This document shows positions 44,591 through 53,963 of a stretch of DNA of 64,000 nt, in pieces. The translations under genes were made by a program, and so were the position numbers. Source of the DNA: an uncultured Muribaculaceae bacterium (lineage in GTDB: Bacteria; Bacteroidota; Bacteroidia; Bacteroidales; Muribaculaceae). The DNA is taken from positions 124,001 to 188,000 of the forward strand of contig CAJTPZ010000005.1 of the NCBI GenBank assembly GCA_910578395.1. Direction: 5' to 3'. The notes beneath the pieces were generated by a model that was given only the letters and a program-made list of their open reading frames with translations, made no database searches and was not told the DNA's origin. The number at the start of each line of letters is the position of its first letter. Positions within the stretch are counted from its first letter, which is position 1.

Positions 44591-45619
44591 ATGAAGACAC
44601 CTATAGCAGTTTATTTGATATTGATCCTTATGGGATGTGCCTCGTGCACGTCCCGTGAGGAAAAACACCGGGAACTGGCAGTGATGCATCTTAACGTGTG
44701 GATGGAGGCAAAGGCTGTTGAAAACGGCTTTTCGGCTGTCGTTGATGAGATCGTCCGCGTTGATCCGGATATTGTGATGTTCAGCGAGGCCCATAACCGC
44801 GAGGACGCGTTCTATATTCCGGCATTGCTCGATTCATTGCGTGCGCGTGGCAAGGTGTATAATGCACAAGGCGGCGATCGTGACGTACAGCTGATATCGA
44901 AATATCCGGTTGTAGGGCAGACTACCGTCTGGGATGAGCATAACGGCGCTATGTGCACGACACTCGATGTAGATGCAAAGAAAGTCGTGGTCTACACTGC
45001 GCACCTCGACTATACTCACTACGAGTGCTATATGCCACGCGGATACAGTGGTACCACATGGAAGAAAATCGACGCTCCGGTGACCGATACCGACTCCGTT
45101 ATGGCAGCCAACGACCTGTCGCTTCGTGACGAGGCTATACGCGTTATTATCGACGATGCCCGCAAACAGCAGGCCGACCTTATTCTGCTCGGTGGTGATT
45201 TCAACGAGCCGTCGCATCTCGACTGGGGAGAGAGCACCGCAGAACTGTGGGATCACAATGGCGCGGTAGTGCCATGGACATGTTCGTCCCTATTGTATGA
45301 GGCAGGTTTCCGTGATGCTTATCGGGAGAAATATCCTGATCCTGTCACACACCCCGGATTCACATTCCCGTCCGATAACCCGTCCAAGCCGGTTGAAAAA
45401 CTCACATGGGCGCCAGATGCCGACGAGCGTGATCGCATTGATTTCATATACTACATTCCTTCACCGGAATGGGTTGTGGGCGAAGCCATTGTTGTAGGCC
45501 CGCAAAGCTCAATCGTGCGCAGCGAGCGTGTGCCGGAGGAAACGATGGACATTTTTTCTGTTCCGGCAGGTACATGGCCTACTGACCACAAAGGAGTTCT
45601 TATAAAGTTCCGCTACTGA
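44591..45619 (+). CDS. Endonuclease/exonuclease/phosphatase-family lipoprotein
   Basis: A 342-aa EEP-fold phosphoesterase with a lipoprotein signal (LMGCASC). Catalytic elements of the DNase I/sphingomyelinase fold are visible: MHLNVW near the N-terminus, FSEAHN (metal Glu), GGDFNEP, DRIDFIYY and the terminal PTDHKGVLI (catalytic His). Family members cleave phosphodiesters or phosphomonoesters of nucleic acids, sphingomyelin or inositol phosphates. Position 5 bp after susD suggests it processes the transported ligand at the cell surface. ATG 44591 is chosen; the frame is open to 44570 inside susD. Confidence 0.86.
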   Translation: MKTPIAVYLILILMGCASCTSREEKHRELAVMHLNVWMEAKAVENGFSAVVDEIVRVDPDIVMFSEAHNREDAFYIPALLDSLRARGKVYNAQGGDRDVQLISKYPVVGQTTVWDEHNGAMCTTLDVDAKKVVVYTAHLDYTHYECYMPRGYSGTTWKKIDAPVTDTDSVMAANDLSLRDEAIRVIIDDARKQQADLILLGGDFNEPSHLDWGESTAELWDHNGAVVPWTCSSLLYEAGFRDAYREKYPDPVTHPGFTFPSDNPSKPVEKLTWAPDADERDRIDFIYYIPSPEWVVGEAIVVGPQSSIVRSERVPEETMDIFSVPAGTWPTDHKGVLIKFRY

Positions 45620-45637
45620 CCGGTAGTGATATATGAC

Positions 45638-45680
45638 AGATGCAGGCAAACCGATAAATCGGGTTGCCTGCATCTTTTTT
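45638..45680 (+). terminator. Terminator of the SusC/SusD/EEP operon
   Basis: A 12-bp perfect stem (45638-45649 with 45664-45675), extended by two more pairs after one mismatch, is followed by six T. It also faces the end of the convergent DUF4296 gene. Confidence 0.88.
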
Positions 45681-45705
45681 CGTTTTTGCCTGAAATATCG
45701 GCAGC

Positions 45706-46518
45706 TTATTGCTTTTTACTGATAGAGTCTTCGGATAAAGGTCTTGCCCGTTGCTGCCTGTTGCGGCGGGGATAGCTGAGCGGATTCAAACGTTCCCTCA
45801 TAAGTGAGATGCTGTCGAGATAGATTATCTCATCGTCCATGGGTGATGTCACTGCATAGCCGAATACATGATCTACACTTTTTGTCGAATCGGTTTGTAG
45901 CGATAGTGATACGGCGTCGTTCCCCTCATTGGATTCTACAAAGTTCCATTCAAGTGCTCCGTCGGTATATTCAGCTCCGATATGCCATTTTATTGAGCTT
46001 CGGGCATTTATTATTTTGGCATTCCAGGTGTACAGATCGCCATTTTCCCAGTTGTCATCGCGATTCAGAGAGAACGCCACCACTTTGGCCGGCGACATGC
46101 TGTTTAGCACAATCCTTCGCGACAGCGGCCATGCATTGGCCGAGTCTCCGACAATTGTCAGATGTATGCTTTGGTTTCCTATCGCTTCCGAGCGGTCTAC
46201 TTCCTCCTCGAGCCGGGTGATTACCTCGTTGTAGATGTCCATGTACTCTCCTATGTGCCGTCCGTAGTAGGCAAGAGAGCTATCCACTTTGGCCTGATCG
46301 GCATTATAACGGCCGTAGACCGCGTCGCGCAACAATAACTTTGAGCTGTCGTTACCCCAGTCGCGGTAGTCCATGTCGGCGACACCTTCGGCTTTGTGCA
46401 TGTCGATGAGGAGGTCGGTCATCTGGTCTGGCGGAATAATTCCGTCAGGCGTTTTTCGGCATCCTGCGAGTGCGAGGATTACCGATGCGGCTGCGATAGT
46501 TAGCCCTGTGGCTCTCAT
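45706..46518 (-). CDS. DUF4296 lipoprotein
   Basis: A 270-aa lipoprotein (lipobox LAGC). The first ~110 mature residues match DUF4296: IIPPDQMTDLLIDMHKAEGVAD, then a helix with SLAYYGRHIGEYMDIYNEVITRLEEEV. The rest is a beta-rich region found in the longer Bacteroidales versions. It overlaps the lspA stop by four bases. This linkage of a DUF4296 lipoprotein to the lipoprotein signal peptidase recurs in the order. Its function is unknown. Confidence 0.85.
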   Translation of the reverse strand: MRATGLTIAAASVILALAGCRKTPDGIIPPDQMTDLLIDMHKAEGVADMDYRDWGNDSSKLLLRDAVYGRYNADQAKVDSSLAYYGRHIGEYMDIYNEVITRLEEEVDRSEAIGNQSIHLTIVGDSANAWPLSRRIVLNSMSPAKVVAFSLNRDDNWENGDLYTWNAKIINARSSIKWHIGAEYTDGALEWNFVESNEGNDAVSLSLQTDSTKSVDHVFGYAVTSPMDDEIIYLDSISLMRERLNPLSYPRRNRQQRARPLSEDSISKKQ

Positions 46519-47204
46519 CGGTCTGTTTTGTTGGCGTTCTCTTTAGCCGATTTGCGTAGTTGCGACGGAGATGCGATTTCTTTTGAGTAGAAAAAAATCA
46601 GCGAGAGTACTCCAACGGTTATTGCTGAGTCGGCGAGGTTGAATACCGGCTGGAAGAATATAAAATGATTTCCTCCTACTACTGGTACCCATGTAGGCCA
46701 GTCGAAACTGAGAAGCGGAAAATAGAGCATGTCGACTACTTTGCCGTGAAGCCATGAGCCATAGCCGCCTCCTTCGGGGAACAGCTCTGCGACTTTTGGA
46801 GGGAACGGGTCATTGAAAATCTCTCCGTAAAAGACACAGTCAATGATGTTGCCGAGTGCTCCGGCGACAATAAGTGACAGACAGACAATATATCCACGTT
46901 TCACACAATGGATTTTTCCGATAGTCCTGATGTACCACAGCAAGACTATGACCAGGCATATACGCAAAACCGTCAGAAGAAGTTTACTGCCTATCTCCAT
47001 TCCGAATGCCATGCCGTTGTTTTCGACAAACATCAGTCTGAACCAGGAGAAGATCTTGACTTCTTCTCCGAGGTAGAAATGTGTCTTTACCCAGATTTTC
47101 AGTGCCTGATCGGCGATCAGGACGGCAGCTATGATAATTGCGGCAAGCCACACGAGACTGTTGCGTCCGCTCGTTGCATGTGATGATGATCTGTCGGTGT
47201 TCAT
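46515..47204 (-). CDS. lspA: Lipoprotein signal peptidase
   Basis: LspA removes signal peptides from prolipoproteins after lipidation at the inner membrane. The 229-aa protein has four helices and both catalytic aspartates, in GNIIDCVFYGEIF and FNLADSAITVG, plus the NNGMAFGM motif. It is longer than E. coli LspA because of an insertion between the two aspartates (FNDPFPPKVAELFPEGGGYGSW), typical of Bacteroidales. It is preceded by the dksA-like gene after 10 bp. Confidence 0.95.
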   Translation of the reverse strand: MNTDRSSSHATSGRNSLVWLAAIIIAAVLIADQALKIWVKTHFYLGEEVKIFSWFRLMFVENNGMAFGMEIGSKLLLTVLRICLVIVLLWYIRTIGKIHCVKRGYIVCLSLIVAGALGNIIDCVFYGEIFNDPFPPKVAELFPEGGGYGSWLHGKVVDMLYFPLLSFDWPTWVPVVGGNHFIFFQPVFNLADSAITVGVLSLIFFYSKEIASPSQLRKSAKENANKTDR

Positions 47205-47214
47205 TCTGTTCCGC

Positions 47215-47592
47215 TCACTTCTTTTTGGTCCCGAGCTTCTGCTCTATTCCGAGAGTCGCATGAGGGACGGCGCGAAGACGCTCCTTGGGTATAAGTTCAC
47301 CTGTGATGCGGTCTATGCCGTAGGTTTTATTTTCGATACGCACAAGGGCAGCCTTGAGGCTGTTCATGAATTTCAGCTGTCTTTCGGCAAGATGGCTGGC
47401 CTCTTCCTTGCTTAAAGTCGATGCACCCTCTTCAAGAGCTTTGAATGTGGGAGATGTGTCGTTTGTGTCATTTATGTTCACAATCTGGGCTTTAAGCAGG
47501 TCATAGTCGGCCTGTGCCTTGGCAAGCTTGGAGAGGATCAGTTCCTTGAACTCCTGCAGGTCTTCGTCGGAGTATCGTTTTTTGTCAGTCAT
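47215..47592 (-). CDS. DksA/TraR-family protein lacking zinc cysteines
   Basis: A 125-aa protein with a predicted N-terminal coiled coil (about residues 5-75) and a C-terminal globule YGIDRITGELIPKERLRAVPHATLGIEQK that follows the DksA zinc-finger pattern. The four expected cysteines are replaced, so it should fold without zinc. DksA binds the RNA polymerase secondary channel and works with ppGpp. ATG 47592 (MTDKKRYSDEDL) is chosen because the upstream extension is not protein-like. It sits between ileS and lspA on the same strand, a grouping usual in Bacteroidales. Confidence 0.85.
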   Translation of the reverse strand: MTDKKRYSDEDLQEFKELILSKLAKAQADYDLLKAQIVNINDTNDTSPTFKALEEGASTLSKEEASHLAERQLKFMNSLKAALVRIENKTYGIDRITGELIPKERLRAVPHATLGIEQKLGTKKK

Positions 47593-47632
47593 GGCTTTGA
47601 AAAATGAAGTGGAGTGTGGACCTTGTTTTTTG

Positions 47633-50600
47633 TTATATAACACAGATTTCCACTTTCACGTTCACACCGTCAATGTCAAGCACGCAGTCTTCGGCCGGCG
47701 ATGTGACTGGGGCGATATTAATTGATTCTGCAAGCACCTGCGATGCAATGTAATCGCTGTGCGATGTTACTGCTTCGTCGGTAAGTGCATTGGGTTCCAC
47801 TATCAGTTTTATGCGGTCGGTTATAGCATAGTCACGGCTTTTGCGTATGTTCTGGATGCGGTTTACCAGATCACGCGCTATGCCCTCGCGGCGCAGTTCA
47901 TCGCTTACAGTCACGTCAAGTGCAATTGTCAGTGTGCCGTCATTGGCCACGAGCCAGCCCGGAATATCCTCGCTGAATACCTCCACGTCGGCCAGATCAA
48001 GCACTGCATTGGTTCCGTCGGCAAGTGTGAGCTGAAGTGAGCCTTCCTTTTCAAGCATTATGATTTCATTCTGCTCGAGTTTGGCAATGGCTGCGGCCAC
48101 CTGTTTCATGTTTTTGCCATGGCGCGGGCCGAGTTTCTTGAAGTCAGGCTTTACACGTTTCACCAATATGCCGGCGCTTCCGTCTACAATTTTCACTTCC
48201 TTCACATTTACCTCGCCTGCCACAAGATCCTTAATGTTTTCCAGATTGTTGGCTTGCGTTTCATCGATTGCCGGAATCATGAGTGTCGATAGTGGCTGAC
48301 GGACTTTTATGTTGACCTTGCGGCGCAGAGCGAGTGCCATTGAGGTTATTGCCTGGGCCATAGCCATGCGGCTTTCAAGATTCTTGTCGCTTAGTGCAGG
48401 GTCGGTAACAGGGAAGTCAATGAGGTGCACCGACTTTCTGCTGCCCGAAAGGTCACGATACAGGCGGTCGGCATAGAACGGTGCTATGGGGGCCATGAGC
48501 TTGGCTACTGTCTCCAGGCAACTGTAGAGAGTTTGGAATGCAGCAAGTTTATCCTCGGTCATGCCGCCACCCCAGAAACGTTTGCGGTTGAGACGCACAT
48601 ACCAGTTGGATAGATTGTCGTTGACAAATGTTGCTATGGCGCGGGCGGCGCGTGTGGGTTCGTGTGCGGCAAGAGTAGAGTCGACCTCTTCGATAAGAGT
48701 GTTGAGCGACGACAGTATCCAGCGGTCGATCTCCGGGCGTTTCATGACAGGCACCTGTTCCATTGTCGTGTCAAAGCCGTCGACGTTGGCATACAATGCA
48801 AAGAATGCGTAGGTATGCTGTATTGTAGCGAAAAGTTTGCGTGCCGTTTCGCGTACGCCGTCGGTATCAAACTTGAGGTTGTCCCAAGGCGATGAATTGG
48901 ATATCATGTACCAGCGCAGCGGGTCTGATCCATGTTCCTCGATTGCTTCAAATGGATTTATTGCATTGCCCAGACGCTTTGACATCTTGTTGCCTTCCTT
49001 GTCGAGAACAAGGCCGTTGGATATTACCGATTTGTAGGCAACCGAGTCTTTTACCATGCCGGCGATGGCATGCAGGGTGAAAAACCAGCCGCGGGTCTGG
49101 TCCACTCCTTCGGCGATGAAATCGGCGGGGAATACACGGCCGGAATCTACCGCTTCACGGTTTTCAAACGGATAGTGCATTTGAGCAAACGGCATCGCGC
49201 CGGAGTCAAACCACACATCGATCAGATCGCTTTCACGATGCATCGGGCGTCCCTGTTCGTCGACAAGCACGATATAGTCCACGTATGGGCGGTGGAGGTC
49301 GATCTTCTCGTAGTTTTCCTTGGTGTATACGCCGGGAATAAATCCTTTTTCTTTCAGTGGATTGCTTTCCATGACGCCGGCGGCAACCGAGCGTTCGATC
49401 TCATTGTAGAGTTCCTCGACGCTTTCGATGCATTTTTCGGCAGATCCGTCCTCGTTGCGCCATATAGGAAGTGGAGTACCCCAGTAACGGCTGCGCGACA
49501 GGTTCCAGTCCTGGAGATTCTCGAGCCATTTTCCGAAGCGTCCCGAACCGGTCGCTGCCGGTTTCCATTCGATCGTAGTGTTCAGATCCATCAGGCGCTC
49601 ACGGGCGGCGGTGGTGCGTATAAACCAGCTGTCAAGCGGATAATATAGCACAGGCTTGTCGGTACGCCAGCAGTGGGGATAGCTATGAGTATGTTTCTCG
49701 ATCTTGAATACAAGATCGTTTTGTTTCAGATACATGGCTATCGACACGTCAAGAGTCTCCGCATCCTCTGGTATGGTGGGATCGTAGACATTCTTCACAT
49801 AGCGTCCGGCCCAGGGGCTGTAGAGATCCACATTCACCATGTCGGCTACAAACTGCGGGTCAAGATCTTCTATGCGGTAAAAACGTCCTTTCATGTCAAC
49901 CATCGGACGTATGTTCCCGTCGCGGTCGGTAAGGTGTAGCGGAGGAATACCGCTCTGCTTCGACACACGCAAGTCATCGGCGCCGAATGTACCGGCTATG
50001 TGCACGATACCGGTACCGTCCTCGGTTGTCACATAGTCGCCGGGTATCACTCGGAAAGCGCCATCTCCCGGATTTACCCATGGTAGCAGCTGTTCATAGT
50101 GTAAACCTACAAGTTCGCTGCCCTCTGCCTGCGCTACAACCTCATATGGTATGAGCTTGTCTCCTTTGCTGTAGTCGTTGAGGGGTATGTCCTTGGCTTT
50201 TGCATTGAAGAGCGATCCCATCAGATCGTTTGCGACGACCACGGTTACCTTGTTTCCGGAATATGGATTGTAGGTTCTTACGATGTTGTATTTGATCGAC
50301 GGGCCCACAGCAAGGGCCGTGTTCGACGGCAGAGTCCACGGGGTTGTAGTCCATGCAAGGAAATACGGAGTACCCCATCCTTCCATCTGTTCCGTCGGAT
50401 CGGTTATCTTGAACTGGGCGATACAGGTGGTGTCCTTCACGTCGCGGTAGCATCCGGGCTGGTTAAGCTCATGAGTGCTAAGGCCGGTGCCTGCGGCGGG
50501 TGAGTAAGGCTGGATAGTATACCCTTTGTAGAGATATCCTTTGGTGTGAAGCTGTTTCAGAAGCCACCACACCGATTCGATGTAACGGTTGTCGTAGGTG

Positions 50601-51052
50601 ATATACGGGTTTTCTGTATCCACCCAGTAACCCATGTTGCGGGTAAGTGTCTCCCACTCGCGGGTGTACTTCATCACCTCGCTGCGGCAGGCATTGTTGT
50701 AATCGTCGACCGATATCTTCTTTCCTATGTCCTCTTTTGTGATGCCAAGCGATTTCTCTACGGCGAGTTCTACAGGCAGTCCGTGGGTGTCCCATCCGGC
50801 TTTGCGGTCCACGCGGTAGCCTTTCATTGCCATGTAGCGGCAGATGATGTCTTTTATCGTTCTGCCCATAACGTGGTGTATACCTGGCATTCCGTTGGCC
50901 GATGGAGGTCCTTCATAGAATACAAACGCCGGATGACCTTCTCGCTCCTTGAGGCTGGTGCGGAACAGATCTTCGCTGTCCCAGCGGGCGAGCATCTCTT
51001 TGTTTACGGCCGACAGGTTAAGGCCGTTGTATTCTGGAAATCGCTTTGACAT
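47633..51052 (-). CDS. ileS: Isoleucyl-tRNA synthetase
   Basis: A class Ia synthetase of 1139 aa, the longer type found in Bacteroidetes and eukaryotes rather than the 930-aa E. coli type. The HIGH-like motif is NGMPGIHHVMGR near residue 55, and the KMSKR motif is GNKMSKRLGNAI. The CP1 editing domain lies between them, then the anticodon-binding and C-terminal regions. It is preceded by an exact -7 promoter box. The long type is often linked to mupirocin resistance in other phyla, but that cannot be deduced here. Confidence 0.96.
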   Translation of the reverse strand: MSKRFPEYNGLNLSAVNKEMLARWDSEDLFRTSLKEREGHPAFVFYEGPPSANGMPGIHHVMGRTIKDIICRYMAMKGYRVDRKAGWDTHGLPVELAVEKSLGITKEDIGKKISVDDYNNACRSEVMKYTREWETLTRNMGYWVDTENPYITYDNRYIESVWWLLKQLHTKGYLYKGYTIQPYSPAAGTGLSTHELNQPGCYRDVKDTTCIAQFKITDPTEQMEGWGTPYFLAWTTTPWTLPSNTALAVGPSIKYNIVRTYNPYSGNKVTVVVANDLMGSLFNAKAKDIPLNDYSKGDKLIPYEVVAQAEGSELVGLHYEQLLPWVNPGDGAFRVIPGDYVTTEDGTGIVHIAGTFGADDLRVSKQSGIPPLHLTDRDGNIRPMVDMKGRFYRIEDLDPQFVADMVNVDLYSPWAGRYVKNVYDPTIPEDAETLDVSIAMYLKQNDLVFKIEKHTHSYPHCWRTDKPVLYYPLDSWFIRTTAARERLMDLNTTIEWKPAATGSGRFGKWLENLQDWNLSRSRYWGTPLPIWRNEDGSAEKCIESVEELYNEIERSVAAGVMESNPLKEKGFIPGVYTKENYEKIDLHRPYVDYIVLVDEQGRPMHRESDLIDVWFDSGAMPFAQMHYPFENREAVDSGRVFPADFIAEGVDQTRGWFFTLHAIAGMVKDSVAYKSVISNGLVLDKEGNKMSKRLGNAINPFEAIEEHGSDPLRWYMISNSSPWDNLKFDTDGVRETARKLFATIQHTYAFFALYANVDGFDTTMEQVPVMKRPEIDRWILSSLNTLIEEVDSTLAAHEPTRAARAIATFVNDNLSNWYVRLNRKRFWGGGMTEDKLAAFQTLYSCLETVAKLMAPIAPFYADRLYRDLSGSRKSVHLIDFPVTDPALSDKNLESRMAMAQAITSMALALRRKVNIKVRQPLSTLMIPAIDETQANNLENIKDLVAGEVNVKEVKIVDGSAGILVKRVKPDFKKLGPRHGKNMKQVAAAIAKLEQNEIIMLEKEGSLQLTLADGTNAVLDLADVEVFSEDIPGWLVANDGTLTIALDVTVSDELRREGIARDLVNRIQNIRKSRDYAITDRIKLIVEPNALTDEAVTSHSDYIASQVLAESINIAPVTSPAEDCVLDIDGVNVKVEICVI

Positions 51053-51084
51053 ATTTATCGTTTAATCGGTTTGCGGTCTGTTTG

Positions 51085-51092
51085 CAAAGATA
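51085..51092 (-). promoter_or_regulatory. ileS promoter -7 box
   Basis: On the minus strand TATCTTTG matches TAnnTTTG exactly, 33 nt before the ileS ATG. No -33 TTTG is found at the proper distance, where the ddl coding end lies. Confidence 0.45.
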
Positions 51093-51098
51093 ATCTAT

Positions 51099-52295
51099 TT
51101 ATTTGGTTTTTGCTCCCTTTACTCCTTTCACTCCTCCGCTGAGATTGAAGATGTTTTGGTCGTAGCTGACAGTTTTTTCATCTTCCTGACGGCGCCGCTT
51201 CAACGCAAGAGCGACAAGTCGGTCCATGAGTCCGGAGAAACTGAGTCCGGTAGCCTCCCATAAATAGAAAGAGAGTGATCCGGGTATGGTGTTTATCTCG
51301 TTTACGAATACTTCGCCGGTTGATTTGTCGGCAATAAGGTCGACACGGCTAACACCGTGGCACGACAGCACCCTGAATGTCTCGCCGGCAAGATTGCGTA
51401 TGTGTGCGGTCATATCCTCGGGCAGATCGGCCGGGATGCGTTTCTGTGCGGCCTGCATACCCTTGCTGCCTTTGGTACCGCCCATGTATTTGTCGGTATA
51501 AGAGAGGATCTCGCCACTTTTCACAGGTTCTTCGAGTACCGATGTCTGGTATTCGTCGCAGTCACCGAGGACCGAACAATTGATTTCCTGAAGATCATCG
51601 ATCATGTGCTCTACGATGATGCGCCGGGAGTAGCGCGCGGCATCGGCGATCTTGTCATATAGAGTCTCGCGGTCGCCTGCACGGCCGATTCCGACGCTTG
51701 AGCCGAGATTGGCGGGTTTGACGATCACCGGATATCCGAGAGTGTTTTCTATACGCTCGGTCATCGTTTCGCGGTCGTTGTACCACTGCTTGTCGGTAAA
51801 CCAGACATAAGGCACGACAGGGATACCGTCGGAAGCAAGAATCATTTTCATTGTGATCTTGTCCATGCCGTTGGCAGAGGCAAGCACATTGCAGCCGGCG
51901 TAGGGAATTCCTGTTGATTCAAGTACGCCTTCAAACACTCCATCTTCGCCGTTGGAGCCATGAAGTACTGGTATTGCTACATCGAGATGTGACACAGGCG
52001 CTGATCCGTCACCGAAAAAACGTTTTGTAGCTTTTGCCGGATATAGATTGGTGTCTCCGAAAATCGGACGCATGTAAACTTCGCGGCAATCCTTTGTCAG
52101 AGCATTTAGGTCTCGGAAATTTTTTACGTCAGTCAGCTTGTCGCCGGTGTACCATTTGCCCTCCTTGCTTATGTAGATGGGGGTAACATCATATTTTTCG
52201 CGGTCTATGGCAGCCATAGCCTGGTTGGCCGATATGACCGAAATCTCATGTTCGGTGGACCGTCCGCCGAAAAACACTCCAATGTTGGTTTTCAT
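51099..52295 (-). CDS. ddl: D-alanine--D-alanine ligase
   Basis: Ddl makes the D-Ala-D-Ala dipeptide for peptidoglycan using ATP. The 398-aa ATP-grasp protein starts IGVFFGGRSTEHEIS, has LHGSNGEDGVFEG, and ends the catalytic domain with FVNEINTIPGSLSFYLWEATG. It follows a MurF-type ligase gene on the same strand after 42 bp, an apt pairing because MurF uses the dipeptide. A C-terminal extension of about 25 polar residues is unremarkable. Confidence 0.96.
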   Translation of the reverse strand: MKTNIGVFFGGRSTEHEISVISANQAMAAIDREKYDVTPIYISKEGKWYTGDKLTDVKNFRDLNALTKDCREVYMRPIFGDTNLYPAKATKRFFGDGSAPVSHLDVAIPVLHGSNGEDGVFEGVLESTGIPYAGCNVLASANGMDKITMKMILASDGIPVVPYVWFTDKQWYNDRETMTERIENTLGYPVIVKPANLGSSVGIGRAGDRETLYDKIADAARYSRRIIVEHMIDDLQEINCSVLGDCDEYQTSVLEEPVKSGEILSYTDKYMGGTKGSKGMQAAQKRIPADLPEDMTAHIRNLAGETFRVLSCHGVSRVDLIADKSTGEVFVNEINTIPGSLSFYLWEATGLSFSGLMDRLVALALKRRRQEDEKTVSYDQNIFNLSGGVKGVKGAKTK

Positions 52296-52337
52296 CTCAA
52301 TTCTACTACGGTGGTATGGTTTGTTTCTATTTGTCTT

Positions 52338-53942
52338 TTATTTGAAAGTGTCGGGAAGATCGTTTTCATACAAAACCGCGTCTCCGCGTCCTGCCATGGA
52401 GGTCATAATGCGTTGTGCGGTTGCGAAATCTGGAGCACAGATCACGTTTTCTTCTGTCATCCGGTCTCCTATACCTTCGAGAATCGCCTCTCGGTTGTAT
52501 TGACCGACTATTATTGCAACATCTGCACAGTCACTGATTTTGGCACCGAATTCCTTGTTGGCTTCATACTGCCTTGAACCCAGTTCTATCATGCCAGGAG
52601 TGATGATAAAGCGACGTCCTGGTATATCGAGCATCGCAAGCACGTCAAGAGCCATTGATGAACCCTGTGGGTTGGAGTTGAATGCATCATCGATGATTGT
52701 CAGACCGCCTGTGGTGCGCTTGGTGCTCAGCCTGTGCTCGACCTGCGGCATTGTCGATAGTGCGTAGGCGATTTTCTGTTCAGGTACTCCGAGATGTCTT
52801 GACACTGCTATAGCTCCGAGCAGATTGGCTATGTTGCATTCGCCCATCAGCGGTGTTTTAAACTCTTTTCGGTATCCTTCAGGACCGTCGACAGTGAAGC
52901 GTGTGCCGTCTGGGCTATATGTTACTTCGGAGACTCTATAGTCTGATTTTTCTGCCGTAATATTGTCGTTGCCGGCATAGTATCGCTGGCATTTCACATT
53001 GTCGACATTTCTTTCACGTGCGGCAGTGAATCCGTCGTTTATAACGGCAAGTCCGTCGGCAGGAAGTGAATCGGCAAGCTCAAATTTTGTGCGGCACACA
53101 TTTTCCACCGAGCCGAATGTCTCGAGGTGTTGCTCTCCGACAGCGGTGATTATGCCGATCTCTGGGTTTACAAGATCGCAGATCTCTTTGATGTCGCCCG
53201 GTTGCTTGGCCCCCATTTCGGCAATAAAAATCTGGGTGTATGGGCGCATCATTTCTCTTATGGTGAGTATAACACCCATTGTAGTATTGTAACTTCCGGG
53301 AGTCATGAGAGTTTCAAACTCCTGGCTGAGGATGTGGTGCAGATAATGTTTTGTCGATGTCTTGCCGTAGCTGCCGGTGATGCCTATGACTTTAAGGTCT
53401 GGCATTGAACGAAGTATCGATGCTGCCTCGTTGTAGTAGCGTCGGTTGATCGATTTCTCCACCGGGCGGAGCAGTATATTGGCTGTCAGAGTGAAAAGCG
53501 GACTAAGCACTATCTCGGCAAGTCCGATTTTACAGGCTGTGGCGAGATTGCCGGTGATCAGTCCCGCTATAGCCGGTATTATCAGTGCAAGTCCCAACAT
53601 CACTGCATAAAGCCTTTTGGCTCTTGGTGTGAACACCAGAGGTTTTTTGTATCGCCGCCGGATAAGGGAGACAAAATTACAGATCACGATGATTGCGGCG
53701 GCTGCCTGTGTGAACACTCCGGGCAAGTGGTGCACAAGAGTAAGAAACAAGGCTATGCAGACAGCCAGACGCCACGGTGTTGTGCTTTCTCCGCTTTGGT
53801 TGAACCAGCGCGTAAATCGCTCGTTACGGTAGGAGTTGAGTTGCAACATCATCAGACTGCGTTTCAACACAGCCGCCAGATCCGCTGCAATAGAGATTGC
53901 GAGCAGTATTTTTATGGCAAGCGCGATTGTGTATATATTCAT
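52338..53942 (-). CDS. Membrane-anchored MurF-like Mur ligase
   Basis: A 534-aa protein with a hydrophobic N-terminal ~170 residues (about four to five membrane helices) joined to a Mur ligase core: ATP loop GITGSYGKTSTKHYL, GAKQPGDIKEICDL, and the C-terminal ligase domain with DDAFNSNPQGSSMALDVL. MurF adds D-Ala-D-Ala to the UDP-MurNAc-tripeptide in the cytosol and normally lacks membrane helices. This form, next to ddl, is known in Bacteroidales besides a canonical MurF elsewhere. Whether it does the MurF reaction or adds another residue is open. Confidence 0.82.
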   Translation of the reverse strand: MNIYTIALAIKILLAISIAADLAAVLKRSLMMLQLNSYRNERFTRWFNQSGESTTPWRLAVCIALFLTLVHHLPGVFTQAAAAIIVICNFVSLIRRRYKKPLVFTPRAKRLYAVMLGLALIIPAIAGLITGNLATACKIGLAEIVLSPLFTLTANILLRPVEKSINRRYYNEAASILRSMPDLKVIGITGSYGKTSTKHYLHHILSQEFETLMTPGSYNTTMGVILTIREMMRPYTQIFIAEMGAKQPGDIKEICDLVNPEIGIITAVGEQHLETFGSVENVCRTKFELADSLPADGLAVINDGFTAARERNVDNVKCQRYYAGNDNITAEKSDYRVSEVTYSPDGTRFTVDGPEGYRKEFKTPLMGECNIANLLGAIAVSRHLGVPEQKIAYALSTMPQVEHRLSTKRTTGGLTIIDDAFNSNPQGSSMALDVLAMLDIPGRRFIITPGMIELGSRQYEANKEFGAKISDCADVAIIVGQYNREAILEGIGDRMTEENVICAPDFATAQRIMTSMAGRGDAVLYENDLPDTFK

Positions 53943-53963
53943 CTCCGTTAGTCTTTTTCGTGA

